From: Arthrobacter sp. cf158
GTDB taxonomy: Bacteria; Actinomycetota; Actinomycetes; Actinomycetales; Micrococcaceae
Length of the DNA stretch: 64,000 nucleotides
Assembly: GCF_900106835.1 (NCBI RefSeq)
Contig: NZ_FNNR01000004.1
Span: 275,043 to 339,042 of the forward strand
Direction: 5' to 3'
This document shows positions 8,612 to 16,880 of this stretch, piece after piece (within the stretch, counting starts at the first letter, position 1; every line of letters starts with the position of its first letter). The notes beneath the pieces are model-generated. The model worked only from the letters and a program-made list of their open reading frames with translations, was not told the origin of the DNA and did no database searches. A program made the position numbers and the translations under genes.

Positions 8612-9442
8612 TCAAGAGATTACCGCGTGCTGGCGCCTGGTCCGCACTGTCAGATAGAGGCGATGGGCCGTAATCACCAACGCCAGCCATGAGATGCCGA
8701 TGGCCCACGCCGCCAGCACATCGGTCAGCCAGTGGTGGCCGAGGTAGACGCGGCTCAAGCCCATGGTGATGGCAAACGCGGATGCGACCGCCACCGTGAT
8801 GACCCTCGTCCGCATCGTTTTGAGCCGCAGAATGATCAGGTACGCCACAATGCCGGCGATCACGATCGAGTTGAGTGAGTGGCCGCTGGGAAATGACGCT
8901 GAATGTTCGTAGGGCGGAATCGCATCGGCCATATCCGGGCGGCTGCGGCCGAAGATCGGCTTGCCAAGGACGGTGATGGCCAGTGATCCCAATCCGGCTG
9001 CGAGCATCAGGATGACGGGCGTCCATGAGCGTCGCCGTACCGCCAGAAAGATCATGATTCCAACCGCAATGATGGGCATGCCCACCGTGCCGCCGATATT
9101 CGTATAAGCAGTGACAGCAACATCCAGTGCTGGCGATCGAACCGACTTGGCAGCAGCCAGGACCGGATCGTCCAAGCCGGCTACGCCGTCGGCCTCGGTC
9201 ACCGACTCGTACACTTCACCGAAGGCGAGAGCCAGTGCCATGGCCACGCCAAGCCCTACTACAAGGGTGATGACCAGGGCCGCATAAGGTCCCAGTAGCC
9301 GGGTGATCCGTTCCGCGCCTCCGGCCAGTAAGCGGCCTACCGGGGATTTCCACCGCGTCAGATCCTGCCCTGCGACAAAGCGGTCCTGGCTTACTTCGCC
9401 CTGCACTCCGGCTTCCGGCGACTCTTTTCCTTCAGTCGTCAC
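8612..9442 (-). CDS. PAP2-superfamily membrane phosphatase
   Basis: 276 aa from a GTG with an AGGGGACA ribosome site. All three PAP2 motifs are present in order: KPIFGRSRP, PSGHS and SRVYLGHHWLTD, giving the catalytic His pair and Arg residues. Five or six hydrophobic helices surround a periplasm-facing active site, after a charged cytosolic N-terminus of about 45 residues. Such enzymes dephosphorylate lipid phosphates (phosphatidic acid, undecaprenyl-pyrophosphate); the substrate here is open. It is divergent from the aminotransferase gene and not obviously related to its neighbours. Confidence 0.9.
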   Translation of the reverse strand: MTTEGKESPEAGVQGEVSQDRFVAGQDLTRWKSPVGRLLAGGAERITRLLGPYAALVITLVVGLGVAMALALAFGEVYESVTEADGVAGLDDPVLAAAKSVRSPALDVAVTAYTNIGGTVGMPIIAVGIMIFLAVRRRSWTPVILMLAAGLGSLAITVLGKPIFGRSRPDMADAIPPYEHSASFPSGHSLNSIVIAGIVAYLIILRLKTMRTRVITVAVASAFAITMGLSRVYLGHHWLTDVLAAWAIGISWLALVITAHRLYLTVRTRRQHAVIS

Positions 9443-9534
9443 TCTTGTCCCCTATCCGTGGCGGCCTCAGCGTTGGTGAGCAACCTTAGCAGTTTGGGCT
9501 TGGAGGATCCTGGGTGAGCGGCCCGGAACGTTGC

Positions 9535-9587
9535 GAGGCCCGCTCTGCGCCCCCTACGGGCGTTTTGGCGCGCAGAGTGGGCCCCTC
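9535..9587. repeat. Imperfect inverted repeat between PAP2 and aminotransferase genes
   Basis: GAGGCCCGCTCTGCGCC (9535-9551) pairs, with small interruptions, with 9567-9587 around a loop containing CTACGGGCGTTTT. It sits about 50 bp before the aminotransferase start. It could be a cruciform, a leader hairpin or a REP-like element; nothing in the sequence decides between these. Confidence 0.5.
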
Positions 9588-9635
9588 ATCGTTGGGTGGG
9601 GCAGAATGACCTCAACCAGCTGAAGGAGTTCGCAC

Positions 9636-10730
9636 ATGCCAGACATTCTGACGTCCAGGTTCCTGTTCGGTCCCGGCCCGAGCAATTGCTACCCCGAAGC
9701 CATGTCCGCGTTGGCCTATCCCGTGCTCGGCCACCTTGACCCTGTGTTCATCGAGCGGCTTGACCACACCTGCGAGGGCCTTCGGACTGTGTGGGGTACG
9801 TCCAACGCACGGACGCTTCCGTTGAGTGCCACCGGTTCCGGCGGGATGGAAGCGGCTTTCGTGAACACCGTGTCCGACGGCGACGTGGCAGTGATCGCGG
9901 TCAACGGACTTTTTGGGGCGCGGATGTGTGAGGTTGCCCGGCGATGCGGGGCCACGGTGGTCCGGGTCGATCACGAATGGGGCCAGCCTGTGGACGCCGA
10001 TCGGGTGCTCTCAGCGCATCCGAACCCCAAAGTCATCGCCGCCGTCCACGCAGAGACTTCGGTGGGAGTGCTCTCTGACATCGCGGCCCTCGGCGCAGGC
10101 AAGGGTGACGCGCTGTTGATTACCGACGCGGTGACGTCCATCGGCGGACTGGAGTTGCTGGCCGACGACTGGGGGATCGACGTCGGCTACGCCGGAACGC
10201 AGAAATGCCTGGGTGTGCCGCCGGGACTCTCGCCTTTCACAGTCTCTGACCGCGCCTTTGAGCGACGTGTGAAGGATCCCCGCTCCTGGTACCTCGATAT
10301 TGGATTGCTGGGCGGGTACGTTGGTGCGGCCAGCGGTGCCAGGACCTATCACCACACCGCTCCGGTCACCATGATTGCCGGCCTTGAAGCCGCCCTGGAC
10401 CGCATCCTCGCCGAGGGGTTGGACGTTGTGCAGGCCCGGCACCGCGCCGCTGGTACAGCCTTGCAGGACGGACTGCAGGACATGGGCCTGGAGCTGTTCG
10501 CCGCTGAGGGCGCCCGGTTGCCCAGCCTCACCACCGTCAAAGTGCCCGACGGCGTCAACTCGGCTGCCGTCCGCGCTTACCTTTTGGAGAACTTCAGTAT
10601 GGAGATTGGTTCAGGTGTGGGGGAGTTCGCGGACACCGTGTGGCGCATCGGCATGATGGGCCCCAACGCCAACAGTGCTTCGGTGACCCTGGTGCTGGGC
10701 GCGCTCAAAGAGGCCATCGCGAACGCCTGA
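9636..10730 (+). CDS. Class V aminotransferase, PucG/alanine-glyoxylate type
   Basis: 364 aa with a GAAGGAG-type ribosome site. PLP fold-type I, class V: N-terminal FGPGPSNCYPEAM as in alanine/serine-glyoxylate transaminases, ITDAVTSIGG with the cofactor-binding Asp, and AGTQKCLGVPPG with the Schiff-base Lys. Close to uraD-uraH, the likely role is (S)-ureidoglycine-glyoxylate transamination, as for Bacillus PucG, which would link urate breakdown to glyoxylate; ordinary alanine-glyoxylate or serine-pyruvate activity is the alternative. A 32-bp-periodic repeat array starts at its stop codon. Confidence 0.88.
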   Translation: MPDILTSRFLFGPGPSNCYPEAMSALAYPVLGHLDPVFIERLDHTCEGLRTVWGTSNARTLPLSATGSGGMEAAFVNTVSDGDVAVIAVNGLFGARMCEVARRCGATVVRVDHEWGQPVDADRVLSAHPNPKVIAAVHAETSVGVLSDIAALGAGKGDALLITDAVTSIGGLELLADDWGIDVGYAGTQKCLGVPPGLSPFTVSDRAFERRVKDPRSWYLDIGLLGGYVGAASGARTYHHTAPVTMIAGLEAALDRILAEGLDVVQARHRAAGTALQDGLQDMGLELFAAEGARLPSLTTVKVPDGVNSAAVRAYLLENFSMEIGSGVGEFADTVWRIGMMGPNANSASVTLVLGALKEAIANA

Positions 10731-10806
10731 CGCTCTCTCACCTTTGGTGGGTTTTCGGGTGACGCTCCCTCACCTTTGGTGGGTTTTTGGGTGACGCTCT
10801 CTCACC
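10728..10806 (+). repeat. 32-bp tandem array with CTCTCTCAC core, locus 1
   Basis: Cores CTCTCTCACC, CTCCCTCACC and CTCTCTCACC begin at 10733, 10765 and 10797, exactly 32 bp apart. The 22-bp spacer (CTTTGGTGGGTTTT with a following CGGGTGACG or TGGGTGACG) is nearly identical between units. The first core lies 2 nt after the TGA of the aminotransferase gene, on its sense strand. Loci 2 (12873-12926) and 3 (16881-16958) follow the same rule. Confidence 0.9.
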
Positions 10807-10822
10807 CGCCCGGCGCCGACGC

Positions 10823-11101
10823 TCAATCGGTGACCGGGCCGCCGTCGTACGTCAGTGTGGCGGAGGCAGCCGTACTGCCTAGCGCGGGCTGGATGGAGGT
10901 GACCGTCAACAGGCCAGCACCCGGAAGGGTGACCGACTGGCCTTCTCGGAAGGCCTGCTTTCGTTGCTGCTCGGCGGTCCGGATCCAGAACTGGATGGCC
11001 GGAGCCCCATCCGCGATGCCGATTTTGACCACCCCCACTTTGACGCCGTCGAAGGTGGGCTGCATGCCTTGCTTGACTGTTACCAGCTGTTCCACGGCCA
11101 T
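10823..11101 (-). CDS. Hypothetical 92-aa protein, last gene of the calpain operon
   Basis: 92 aa, no signal peptide or membrane helix. It looks like a small beta-rich domain (VGVVKIGIADGAPAIQFWIRTAEQQ, then GQSVTLPGAGLLTVTSIQPA). I do not recognise the family. It begins 2 bp after the stop of the WXG100-calpain gene and must be co-transcribed. Position suggests it could modulate or protect against that protease; this is inference from context only. Confidence 0.7.
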   Translation of the reverse strand: MAVEQLVTVKQGMQPTFDGVKVGVVKIGIADGAPAIQFWIRTAEQQRKQAFREGQSVTLPGAGLLTVTSIQPALGSTAASATLTYDGGPVTD

Positions 11102-11103
11102 CC

Positions 11104-12198
11104 TTACTTCACGTCCACGGAGTATACGGAGTCAAAGTTTTCTTTGTACTCGTCCTCGGTCAGTTCCAGCGTGCCGGACTTGAGGTCGTCGTCGCCTTCC
11201 ATGTAACCGCCGGAGGGGCCCCACGGGTTGGCCAGGACAATGACTTTCTCGCCGTCGTCGTTGGTTTTCACATCCACCACAACGTACGCGTGGTTGGGCA
11301 CGACGTCGGTACGGTTGACTTCGTCGGACTCCCAGACCCAGTCGAAGTCGTCGTCCTTGACGTCCTCAGTTCCCACGGAGATGGCCTGTCCGTCCGAGAG
11401 TTTGTCCTCGATGTCATCAAAGTTCAACTCGCCGTCCTTGTCAGCGGACTGCCCGGTCATCAGCTCCATGGCTTCGTTGCTGAAACCGCCGTCGATGTCG
11501 TCATAGGACCCGCCGCGGTGCTCAGCTGCCGCGCGTTCGTAGATGGAAAGCCAGTTGGGTTCGCCGTCGGCGCCGCGGACTCCGCCGTCAACCGACTTGG
11601 CCTCCACAGTGACTTCCACGGGTTCGCCGTCTTCATAAAGCGTGACAACCCAGTGCGTTGGCGGGTCGCCCACGGGACGCATGTGCTCTTCCAGGAATTC
11701 GTCGAGCTTGCCCTCGCGCTCCAGCACCTGGGCCACCGAACCGATTCCAGCCAACAGCCAGCAGTCGCCAATCTGTCCTTGATTGATGTCGCTGGGGTCC
11801 CCGGCGTCGGGGTCGTTGCGGACATCGCCGGGCACATCGACGTCGGGCTTGTCCGGGTCCAGTGGTCCTGGGTCGCCGGGAGGGTTCGAATCTCCCCGCC
11901 CGGAACGATCGGACCGATCGGAGCCCGAGGAACCGGAGCTGGACTTGTCCTGCTCGTCGGCATTGCGGATCAGCTCTTTGGCTTGGTTCTGCAATTCGCT
12001 GGAGATCTTCTTCAGCATGGGACGGTGCTGGGAGTCCCACGACGCGCGGAACATCACGGCGTCACGGCCATCCCACGGAGCGTTGTTGATGAGGTTGCCC
12101 AGTTCCATGGACAGCGAGGTCATCCGTTCCGAATGCCGCGACATGGTCTTGGCGAGTGCCCGCAATTGGGCAATATCAGCACCGTAGAATCCGGGCAT
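11104..12198 (-). CDS. WXG100-like domain fused to a calpain-family cysteine protease
   Basis: 364 aa. Residues 1-80 are a helical WXG100/ESAT-6-like domain with the turn PWDGRDAV at 41-48. A Ser/Asp/Gly/Pro-rich linker covers about 85-135. The rest is a peptidase C2 (calpain) core: GQIGDCWLLA places the nucleophile at Cys146, PNHAYVVV the His at 303 and ANPWG the Asn at 324, so the triad is complete. Two acidic stretches could bind calcium. WXG100 domains are typical of type VII secretion substrates, so an exported protease or toxin is plausible. It is packed between a lipoprotein gene (adjacent stop/start) and a 92-aa gene. Confidence 0.88.
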   Translation of the reverse strand: MPGFYGADIAQLRALAKTMSRHSERMTSLSMELGNLINNAPWDGRDAVMFRASWDSQHRPMLKKISSELQNQAKELIRNADEQDKSSSGSSGSDRSDRSGRGDSNPPGDPGPLDPDKPDVDVPGDVRNDPDAGDPSDINQGQIGDCWLLAGIGSVAQVLEREGKLDEFLEEHMRPVGDPPTHWVVTLYEDGEPVEVTVEAKSVDGGVRGADGEPNWLSIYERAAAEHRGGSYDDIDGGFSNEAMELMTGQSADKDGELNFDDIEDKLSDGQAISVGTEDVKDDDFDWVWESDEVNRTDVVPNHAYVVVDVKTNDDGEKVIVLANPWGPSGGYMEGDDDLKSGTLELTEDEYKENFDSVYSVDVK

Positions 12199-12756
12199 TT
12201 ATCTGTCCCCCTGAGGAATTTCGTTGGAATCGCATTTCTCGGACTTAACCGGAACAGTGACGCTGAGGTAGGCCGGGGATTTTGATTCGATGGTCACCGT
12301 AGCGCCTGCGGCATCAGCGCTGCGGGTGACCACCCATCCGCCGGGCACGGGGTCGGTTCCGTCGAAGGCAGGGAAGCCGTGCTTTTCCAGCACCGGATCG
12401 GCTGCACCAAAGACGTCCTCAAAGTTTTTGGATGGCTCCACGATGTCTGCGCTGCTTTTCATGCTCCGTGGGGAGAGTGTGCATCTGCCGTCTTGGGCGC
12501 GGCTCAAGCGCGCCGGATCATCCACGGTCCAGGTGATGGCCGGCATCTTGGCTTCCAGGGCGGCAACAAGATCGGTGGTCAGGGCGTTGTACTTGGCGGC
12601 GCTTTCGGCCACCGACGCTGGCTCGGAAGTCACGGGCGGCGCCTCACTGGGCACCCGTTTGGGTCCGTCGGGGGTGTCGCTGCAGCCGGCAGCAACAGTC
12701 ACCACCGCAAGGGCAGCGGCCAACGCCCAAGCGTTACGGTGCATGCGGCGGTTCAT
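12199..12756 (-). CDS. Secreted lipoprotein, first gene of the calpain operon
   Basis: 185 aa with a lipoprotein signal peptide: basic NRRMHRN, hydrophobic ALAAALAVVTVA and lipobox VAAGC with the acylated Cys at 25. The mature part starts with a flexible Pro/Ser/Glu stretch and then a compact domain with two further cysteines (DGRCTLSP, SEKCDSN) likely to be disulfide-bonded. The family is not recognised. Its stop directly abuts the start of the WXG100-calpain gene, implying a shared role at the cell surface. Confidence 0.82.
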   Translation of the reverse strand: MNRRMHRNAWALAAALAVVTVAAGCSDTPDGPKRVPSEAPPVTSEPASVAESAAKYNALTTDLVAALEAKMPAITWTVDDPARLSRAQDGRCTLSPRSMKSSADIVEPSKNFEDVFGAADPVLEKHGFPAFDGTDPVPGGWVVTRSADAAGATVTIESKSPAYLSVTVPVKSEKCDSNEIPQGDR

Positions 12757-12872
12757 TTCGTTTCCCCAATGTTGTTACGTGCTCGACGGCGGATCTCACC
12801 GAATGCTGTCACGCTCATTTGCGCTTTGGCCATGGGCAGAACAACCCGTTGCACTTCACGTTCGGGTCACGG

Positions 12873-12926
12873 CGCGTTTGGTGAGAGAGGGTCGGGTGGA
12901 TCGGCGCGTTTGGTGAGAGAGGATCA
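12873..12926 (-). repeat. 32-bp tandem array with CTCTCTCAC core, locus 2
   Basis: On the minus strand two CTCTCTCACCAAACGCGCC segments lie exactly 32 bp apart (plus-strand starts 12873 and 12905). The nearer one begins 2 nt after the TGA (12924-12926) of the RsbW-like gene, on its sense strand. The core equals that of loci 1 and 3; the spacer differs. Confidence 0.88.
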
Positions 12927-13343
12927 GGTGTCGCGAGTGAGGATCCAGGTGTTGGTGCCATCCTGGCGCTCGAAGGTCACCGTGGTCACCAAGGCCTCAA
13001 TGAGGGCCAGCCCGCGCCCGGACTCTGCCTCCGAATCCGGCATGGACGCCTGCATGTCATCGGCGAACGGCTCCCGGGCGTGGTGTGCACTGACCCTAGC
13101 TACCAACCGGGTGGGCTGGACGCTGATGTCGACGTCGATCTCCACAGGTTTCTCCGCCACAGGCAACGCATGCTGCACGATGTTCGCGGCAGCCTCGATC
13201 ACGGCCGTAGCGAAGGTCATCCGGTCCATGTCCGGAACGAAGGACGCATCGTCCCACAAAGCGTCCAGTTCATTGTGGATGGCTTCTATGGCTTCTTCAT
13301 TGGACGGCCCATGGAAGCCCCGGTGGGCGATGACCTCAGTCAT
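12924..13343 (-). CDS. RsbW-like anti-sigma/serine kinase ATP-binding protein
   Basis: 139 aa, a minimal GHKL ATPase: N-box EAAANIVQHA, weak G1 region around MPDSEAESGRGLALIEAL, and C-terminal TFERQDGTNTWILTR. Such proteins phosphorylate a STAS antagonist and bind a sigma factor or other target in partner switching. Its start overlaps the end of the STAS gene by 8 bp, fixing the cognate pair. No sigma factor gene lies in the operon, so the final target is unknown. Confidence 0.88.
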   Translation of the reverse strand: MTEVIAHRGFHGPSNEEAIEAIHNELDALWDDASFVPDMDRMTFATAVIEAAANIVQHALPVAEKPVEIDVDISVQPTRLVARVSAHHAREPFADDMQASMPDSEAESGRGLALIEALVTTVTFERQDGTNTWILTRDT

Positions 13344-13668
13344 CGCCGAATGCAGCTTCTGCGGTGGGGTAAGCGGTGAGAACCCTGTCCATGTTGGTCA
13401 GTTCCAGAACCATCCTGACCTGCGGCTGAACGCCGGCGATCCGGAGGTCACCGCCTGCCTGACGCGCGGCTTTGAGGCAACCGATGAGTGCGCCGAGTCC
13501 GGAGGAATCCATGAAGTCCGTTTCTGCCAGGTTCACCACAACCCGGCTGGAGCCGGCGGCCACAACTTCGGCCACTACTTCGCGCAGCTTGGGCGCGGCC
13601 ACCATATTCAGCCGGCCTACGCCCTTCACCTCCGCGTAGGAGTCGTTGACCTCATAGCTAAACTGCAT
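13336..13668 (-). CDS. STAS-domain anti-sigma factor antagonist
   Basis: 110 aa from the ATG at 13668, chosen because AGAGGA sits 6 nt upstream; an ATG at 13674 and a frame to 13704 are possible. Single STAS domain: VKGVGRLNMVAAPKLREVV, then VVNLAETDFMDSSGLGALIG with the phosphorylatable Ser in DSSGLG. It would be phosphorylated by the RsbW-like kinase downstream and dephosphorylated by the PP2C protein upstream. It overlaps the ends of both neighbours, so all are co-translated. Confidence 0.9.
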   Translation of the reverse strand: MQFSYEVNDSYAEVKGVGRLNMVAAPKLREVVAEVVAAGSSRVVVNLAETDFMDSSGLGALIGCLKAARQAGGDLRIAGVQPQVRMVLELTNMDRVLTAYPTAEAAFGDD

Positions 13669-15634
13669 CTGCATTCCTCTCTTCGGGGCGCTCAGGCCCG
13701 ACACCTTCAGGCACGAAGCCCTTGTACAAAACTGCCTTGACCAGAACGCTCAGGACCACAAGGTCGAACGCAACCCACGCCACGTTCACCAGTGTCCCCA
13801 GAGGCTCGGACATTCCGGCAAGAAGCCGAATAAGGCCTACAACCAACGCCACAGCCAGAAGCACAGCCACAATGATCTGGGGCCTGATCAGGCTCCAACT
13901 CGGGCCGCCGCTCTGCCGTGCCTTGGGGGTGACCGCGAACCCGAGGGGACGTCCGAACCAAACGTTCCGCGCCGCCGTCGTACAGGCCTTGATCCAGGTG
14001 GGGAACAGCGCGAGGCTGTACTGCTGCCCGCGCCAGGTGGGTATCCCGTGCCCGGCTACCAGGAAAAGGAGTTGATTCACCACCATGAACGGGATGAATC
14101 GGATGAAGAAGTCGAAGCTGATGCTGTTCACCGGGAGGATGCCGAGCGTCAGGTAGATGATGGGCGCCGCGAAGTACACCACTGCTGCGAAGCCGCTGAG
14201 GTAGGTCCACATGGTGGAGAAGTACATGAGCCGCTGGCCCCACGTGAGCCGACGCTGGACCAGCGGATTCTCGCGGAGGAGGACCTGCATGGTGCCTTGG
14301 GCCCAGCGGAGGCGTTGGGTCAGCATGGTCTTGACGTCCTCCGGGGCCAGGCCGTTGGCGAGGATTTCGTGGTGGTACACGCTCTTCCACCCCAGGCCGT
14401 GCAGGCGCATCGCTGTGGCCATGTCCTCCGTGACGGAGATGGTGGCCAGCGGCATGATCGGCTGCGCTTCGTCCGTGCGTTCCACCGAAATGGCGTCCAG
14501 GACTGCGTGGACCGATTCGAGCGCACCCAAGGGGGACCAGTCGCGCCCGGACATACGGTCGACGGCGTCACTCGCCACAGTGGTCACACCGGACTCGCCC
14601 ACGTGGGCGAGTTCCATGGCCGCGATCTCTTCGAGGTCGGATTGGAGTGCGGAGAAGTCGGCGGCCACGAGGGTGCGCACGGCGTCGTCCACCTTGCGGC
14701 GAACCCGGTACGTGATCTCACTCAACGACGCCCCGGCCTCGAGTTCCCTTTGGGCGGACTCCGTTGCGGCCTCCACCTCGTTGAGCATCTGCGCCACCAG
14801 CGGGTTCTCTGCCTCGGAGGATCGCCGCGCTTTCTTGATGGCGGTCCGGGAGGCAGCGAGGGCACGCCGGATACTCTTCTCCGTGGCTTTGACGTAGCCC
14901 ACCAGCCCCAGCTGCATGAGGGCTTCCCGCCGGAGGATCGCATTGGACCCGCAGAAGAACGCCGCGTTCCAGCCGTCCTTGCCTTGCTGAATGGGACCGT
15001 AGAACAGGGGTGCCTGGCTGCCCAGGGGATCGTCGGCGGGGACGTTGATGAAGTACTGCGGTGTCTGGACCAGCGCAACTTTGTCGTCGTTGAAGTAGCC
15101 CAGCGTTTTGTCCAGAATGTCCGGCTCGGGGATCTGATCGGCGTCGAGAATCAACAGGTACTCGCCCGAAGTGACCATCAGGGCGTTGTTCAGGTTGCCC
15201 GCCTTGGCGTGCCGCGGCATGTCAGGTGTCCAGTCCGCGCCACGCGTGACGTAACCAATCCCGTTCGCTTCGGCGAGTTCGCGCATCTCAGGCCGATCGC
15301 CGTCGTCGAGTATCCAGGTACTGTGCGGCCAGGTGATGTCCTTGGCGGCCAGAGCCGTGGTCATCACCAGGTCCAGGGGCTCGTTGTACGTGGTGATGAA
15401 AACGTCCACGGTGGCGTCGGCCGGGGCAGGGGGCGGCGGTTTCCGGAATTTGATGTTCCACACGGTGAGGCCGAACAACATGACGTCAATCAGGCTGTAC
15501 GTCTCGGCAAGTACCAACGGAACGGCGATCCACCACGCGTCCCAGTTCAGGGAGGCCATCCAGCGCCACGCCACATAATTGACGCCCAAAATGACCGTGA
15601 GAAGAACGATCAGTCGAGTCCAGAAACGTGTCAC
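13658..15634 (-). CDS. BcsA-like family 2 glycosyltransferase with a helical insertion
   Basis: 658 aa membrane processive glycosyltransferase. Two N-terminal helices are followed by the GT-A catalytic domain: FITTYNEP, DDGDR at 110-114, DADQ at 164-167, TED at 398-400 and QRLRW at 436-440. Four or more C-terminal helices form the polymer channel. No PilZ domain is seen. Between GSNAILRREAL and the TED motif lies an insertion of about 145 mostly helical, charged residues (about 245-392) not found in ordinary BcsA. The sugar is unknown (cellulose or another beta-glucan is plausible). The gene overlaps the STAS gene. Confidence 0.9.
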   Translation of the reverse strand: MTRFWTRLIVLLTVILGVNYVAWRWMASLNWDAWWIAVPLVLAETYSLIDVMLFGLTVWNIKFRKPPPPAPADATVDVFITTYNEPLDLVMTTALAAKDITWPHSTWILDDGDRPEMRELAEANGIGYVTRGADWTPDMPRHAKAGNLNNALMVTSGEYLLILDADQIPEPDILDKTLGYFNDDKVALVQTPQYFINVPADDPLGSQAPLFYGPIQQGKDGWNAAFFCGSNAILRREALMQLGLVGYVKATEKSIRRALAASRTAIKKARRSSEAENPLVAQMLNEVEAATESAQRELEAGASLSEITYRVRRKVDDAVRTLVAADFSALQSDLEEIAAMELAHVGESGVTTVASDAVDRMSGRDWSPLGALESVHAVLDAISVERTDEAQPIMPLATISVTEDMATAMRLHGLGWKSVYHHEILANGLAPEDVKTMLTQRLRWAQGTMQVLLRENPLVQRRLTWGQRLMYFSTMWTYLSGFAAVVYFAAPIIYLTLGILPVNSISFDFFIRFIPFMVVNQLLFLVAGHGIPTWRGQQYSLALFPTWIKACTTAARNVWFGRPLGFAVTPKARQSGGPSWSLIRPQIIVAVLLAVALVVGLIRLLAGMSEPLGTLVNVAWVAFDLVVLSVLVKAVLYKGFVPEGVGPERPEERNADAV

Positions 15635-15655
15635 AAAATCCCCCCTTTTTGTTGT

Positions 15656-16777
15656 TTACAGTCCTGCGTTTGGTTTTCTGCGAACGACGACGGCGGTCAC
15701 GTCATCTTCAGCGGTTGATGCCGGCGCCAACTCGAGAAGAGCGGCGCACACAAGGTCCGAAGTAGCCCCGTTGCGTGCAACCTTCTCCACGTTGCGTTGA
15801 AACTCTTCCAAGGAGTTATGGGCGTCCAGCACGCCGTCGCTGACGATCACCAGGGAATCGCCCGGCGCCAGTTCCAGCTCCGAAGCAGGCCACTGTTGGT
15901 CGTCCAGGATGCCGACAGGCGGGCCTGCGGAAACCAGCCTCCGCGCCGCCCCCTCGGCTGGAACGTGCAGCGCAAGGCCATGGCCGGCGTCGATGTAGCT
16001 GAGTTTTCCGGAGGCGCTGTCCAGCCGCGCATGGAACATGGTCACGAAGGAGCCGGACTGGTCCAGGTCCGAGGTAATGGTGGCGCTGGCCGAACCAAAA
16101 GCGGCGTCGATCGCCGGGGTGTCCGCAACGGATCGCATGACTGCGCGGACCGTTGCGGCGATGAGTGCGGCGCCCATGCCCTTGCCCATGGCATCGGCGA
16201 AAGTAAGGTGCATGCCGTCGCGGGTTTGGTACCAGTCGTAGAAGTCCCCGCCCACGCTGCGGGAAGGACGGAAGGCGCCAGCGACGTCGTAACCGTTGAG
16301 GCGGACCGTTTCGCGCGGCAGGAGGCTTTGCTGCACCACTGCGGCGCGGGCGAGTTCATCGCTCTGGCCGGCGTCCTCGGCGGGGGTGGCGGGCGTCCGG
16401 GCGGCACGGCGGAACAGGGCGCGGATGCGGGCCTGGAGTTCCTTGGGGCTGAAGGGTTTGTTGATGTAGTCGTCCGCGCCCGTGTCCAGGCCTGTGAGCC
16501 TGTCGATCTCATCGGCGCGGGCCGTGAGCATCAGGATGTACGCGTCCGAGAATTCGCGGAGACGACGGCAGACTTCCATGCCATCTATGTCCGGAAGGTT
16601 GATGTCCAGCGTCACCAATTCGGCGTTGGTTCTACGGACAGCCTCGACGCCGGAGAGACCGTCAGGGGCTTCGGTCACCACAAAGTCGAGCTGCTCCAGT
16701 ACGAGGACGAGGAGGCCGCGGATGTCAGCGTCGTCTTCGACGACGACAGCATGGCGAGGGGACGAGGTTGAGACCAT
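15656..16777 (-). CDS. Response regulator fused to PP2C (SpoIIE/RsbU-type) phosphatase
   Basis: 373 aa from the ATG at 16777 (GGAG close upstream); a GTG at 16822 would add 15 residues but has no ribosome site. The receiver domain has VVVEDDADIRG, the phospho-Asp in VTLDINLPDIDG, and KPFSPKEL with the conserved Lys. The PP2C-type phosphatase domain has GGDFYDW, FADAMGKGMGAALIAA, DAGHGLALH, SDGVLDAHN and EDDVTAVVV, with metal-binding acidic residues intact. It should dephosphorylate the STAS protein two genes downstream in response to an unseen sensor kinase. It heads the glycosyltransferase operon (about 20 bp gap). Confidence 0.92.
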   Translation of the reverse strand: MVSTSSPRHAVVVEDDADIRGLLVLVLEQLDFVVTEAPDGLSGVEAVRRTNAELVTLDINLPDIDGMEVCRRLREFSDAYILMLTARADEIDRLTGLDTGADDYINKPFSPKELQARIRALFRRAARTPATPAEDAGQSDELARAAVVQQSLLPRETVRLNGYDVAGAFRPSRSVGGDFYDWYQTRDGMHLTFADAMGKGMGAALIAATVRAVMRSVADTPAIDAAFGSASATITSDLDQSGSFVTMFHARLDSASGKLSYIDAGHGLALHVPAEGAARRLVSAGPPVGILDDQQWPASELELAPGDSLVIVSDGVLDAHNSLEEFQRNVEKVARNGATSDLVCAALLELAPASTAEDDVTAVVVRRKPNAGL

Positions 16778-16880
16778 GGCTCCATTAACTAATGCTGCTG
16801 GGTATTTGTCACGTTTAGTCACGACACATGAAACGCCCGCTCACAAATGTGGGCGGGCGTTACACGTTTTGTGCAGTTAT

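Noticed and set aside
14048..15718. 556-codon open frame on the plus strand opposite the glycosyltransferase
   Set aside because: Low-complexity shadow peptide; the glycosyltransferase motifs identify the real strand.
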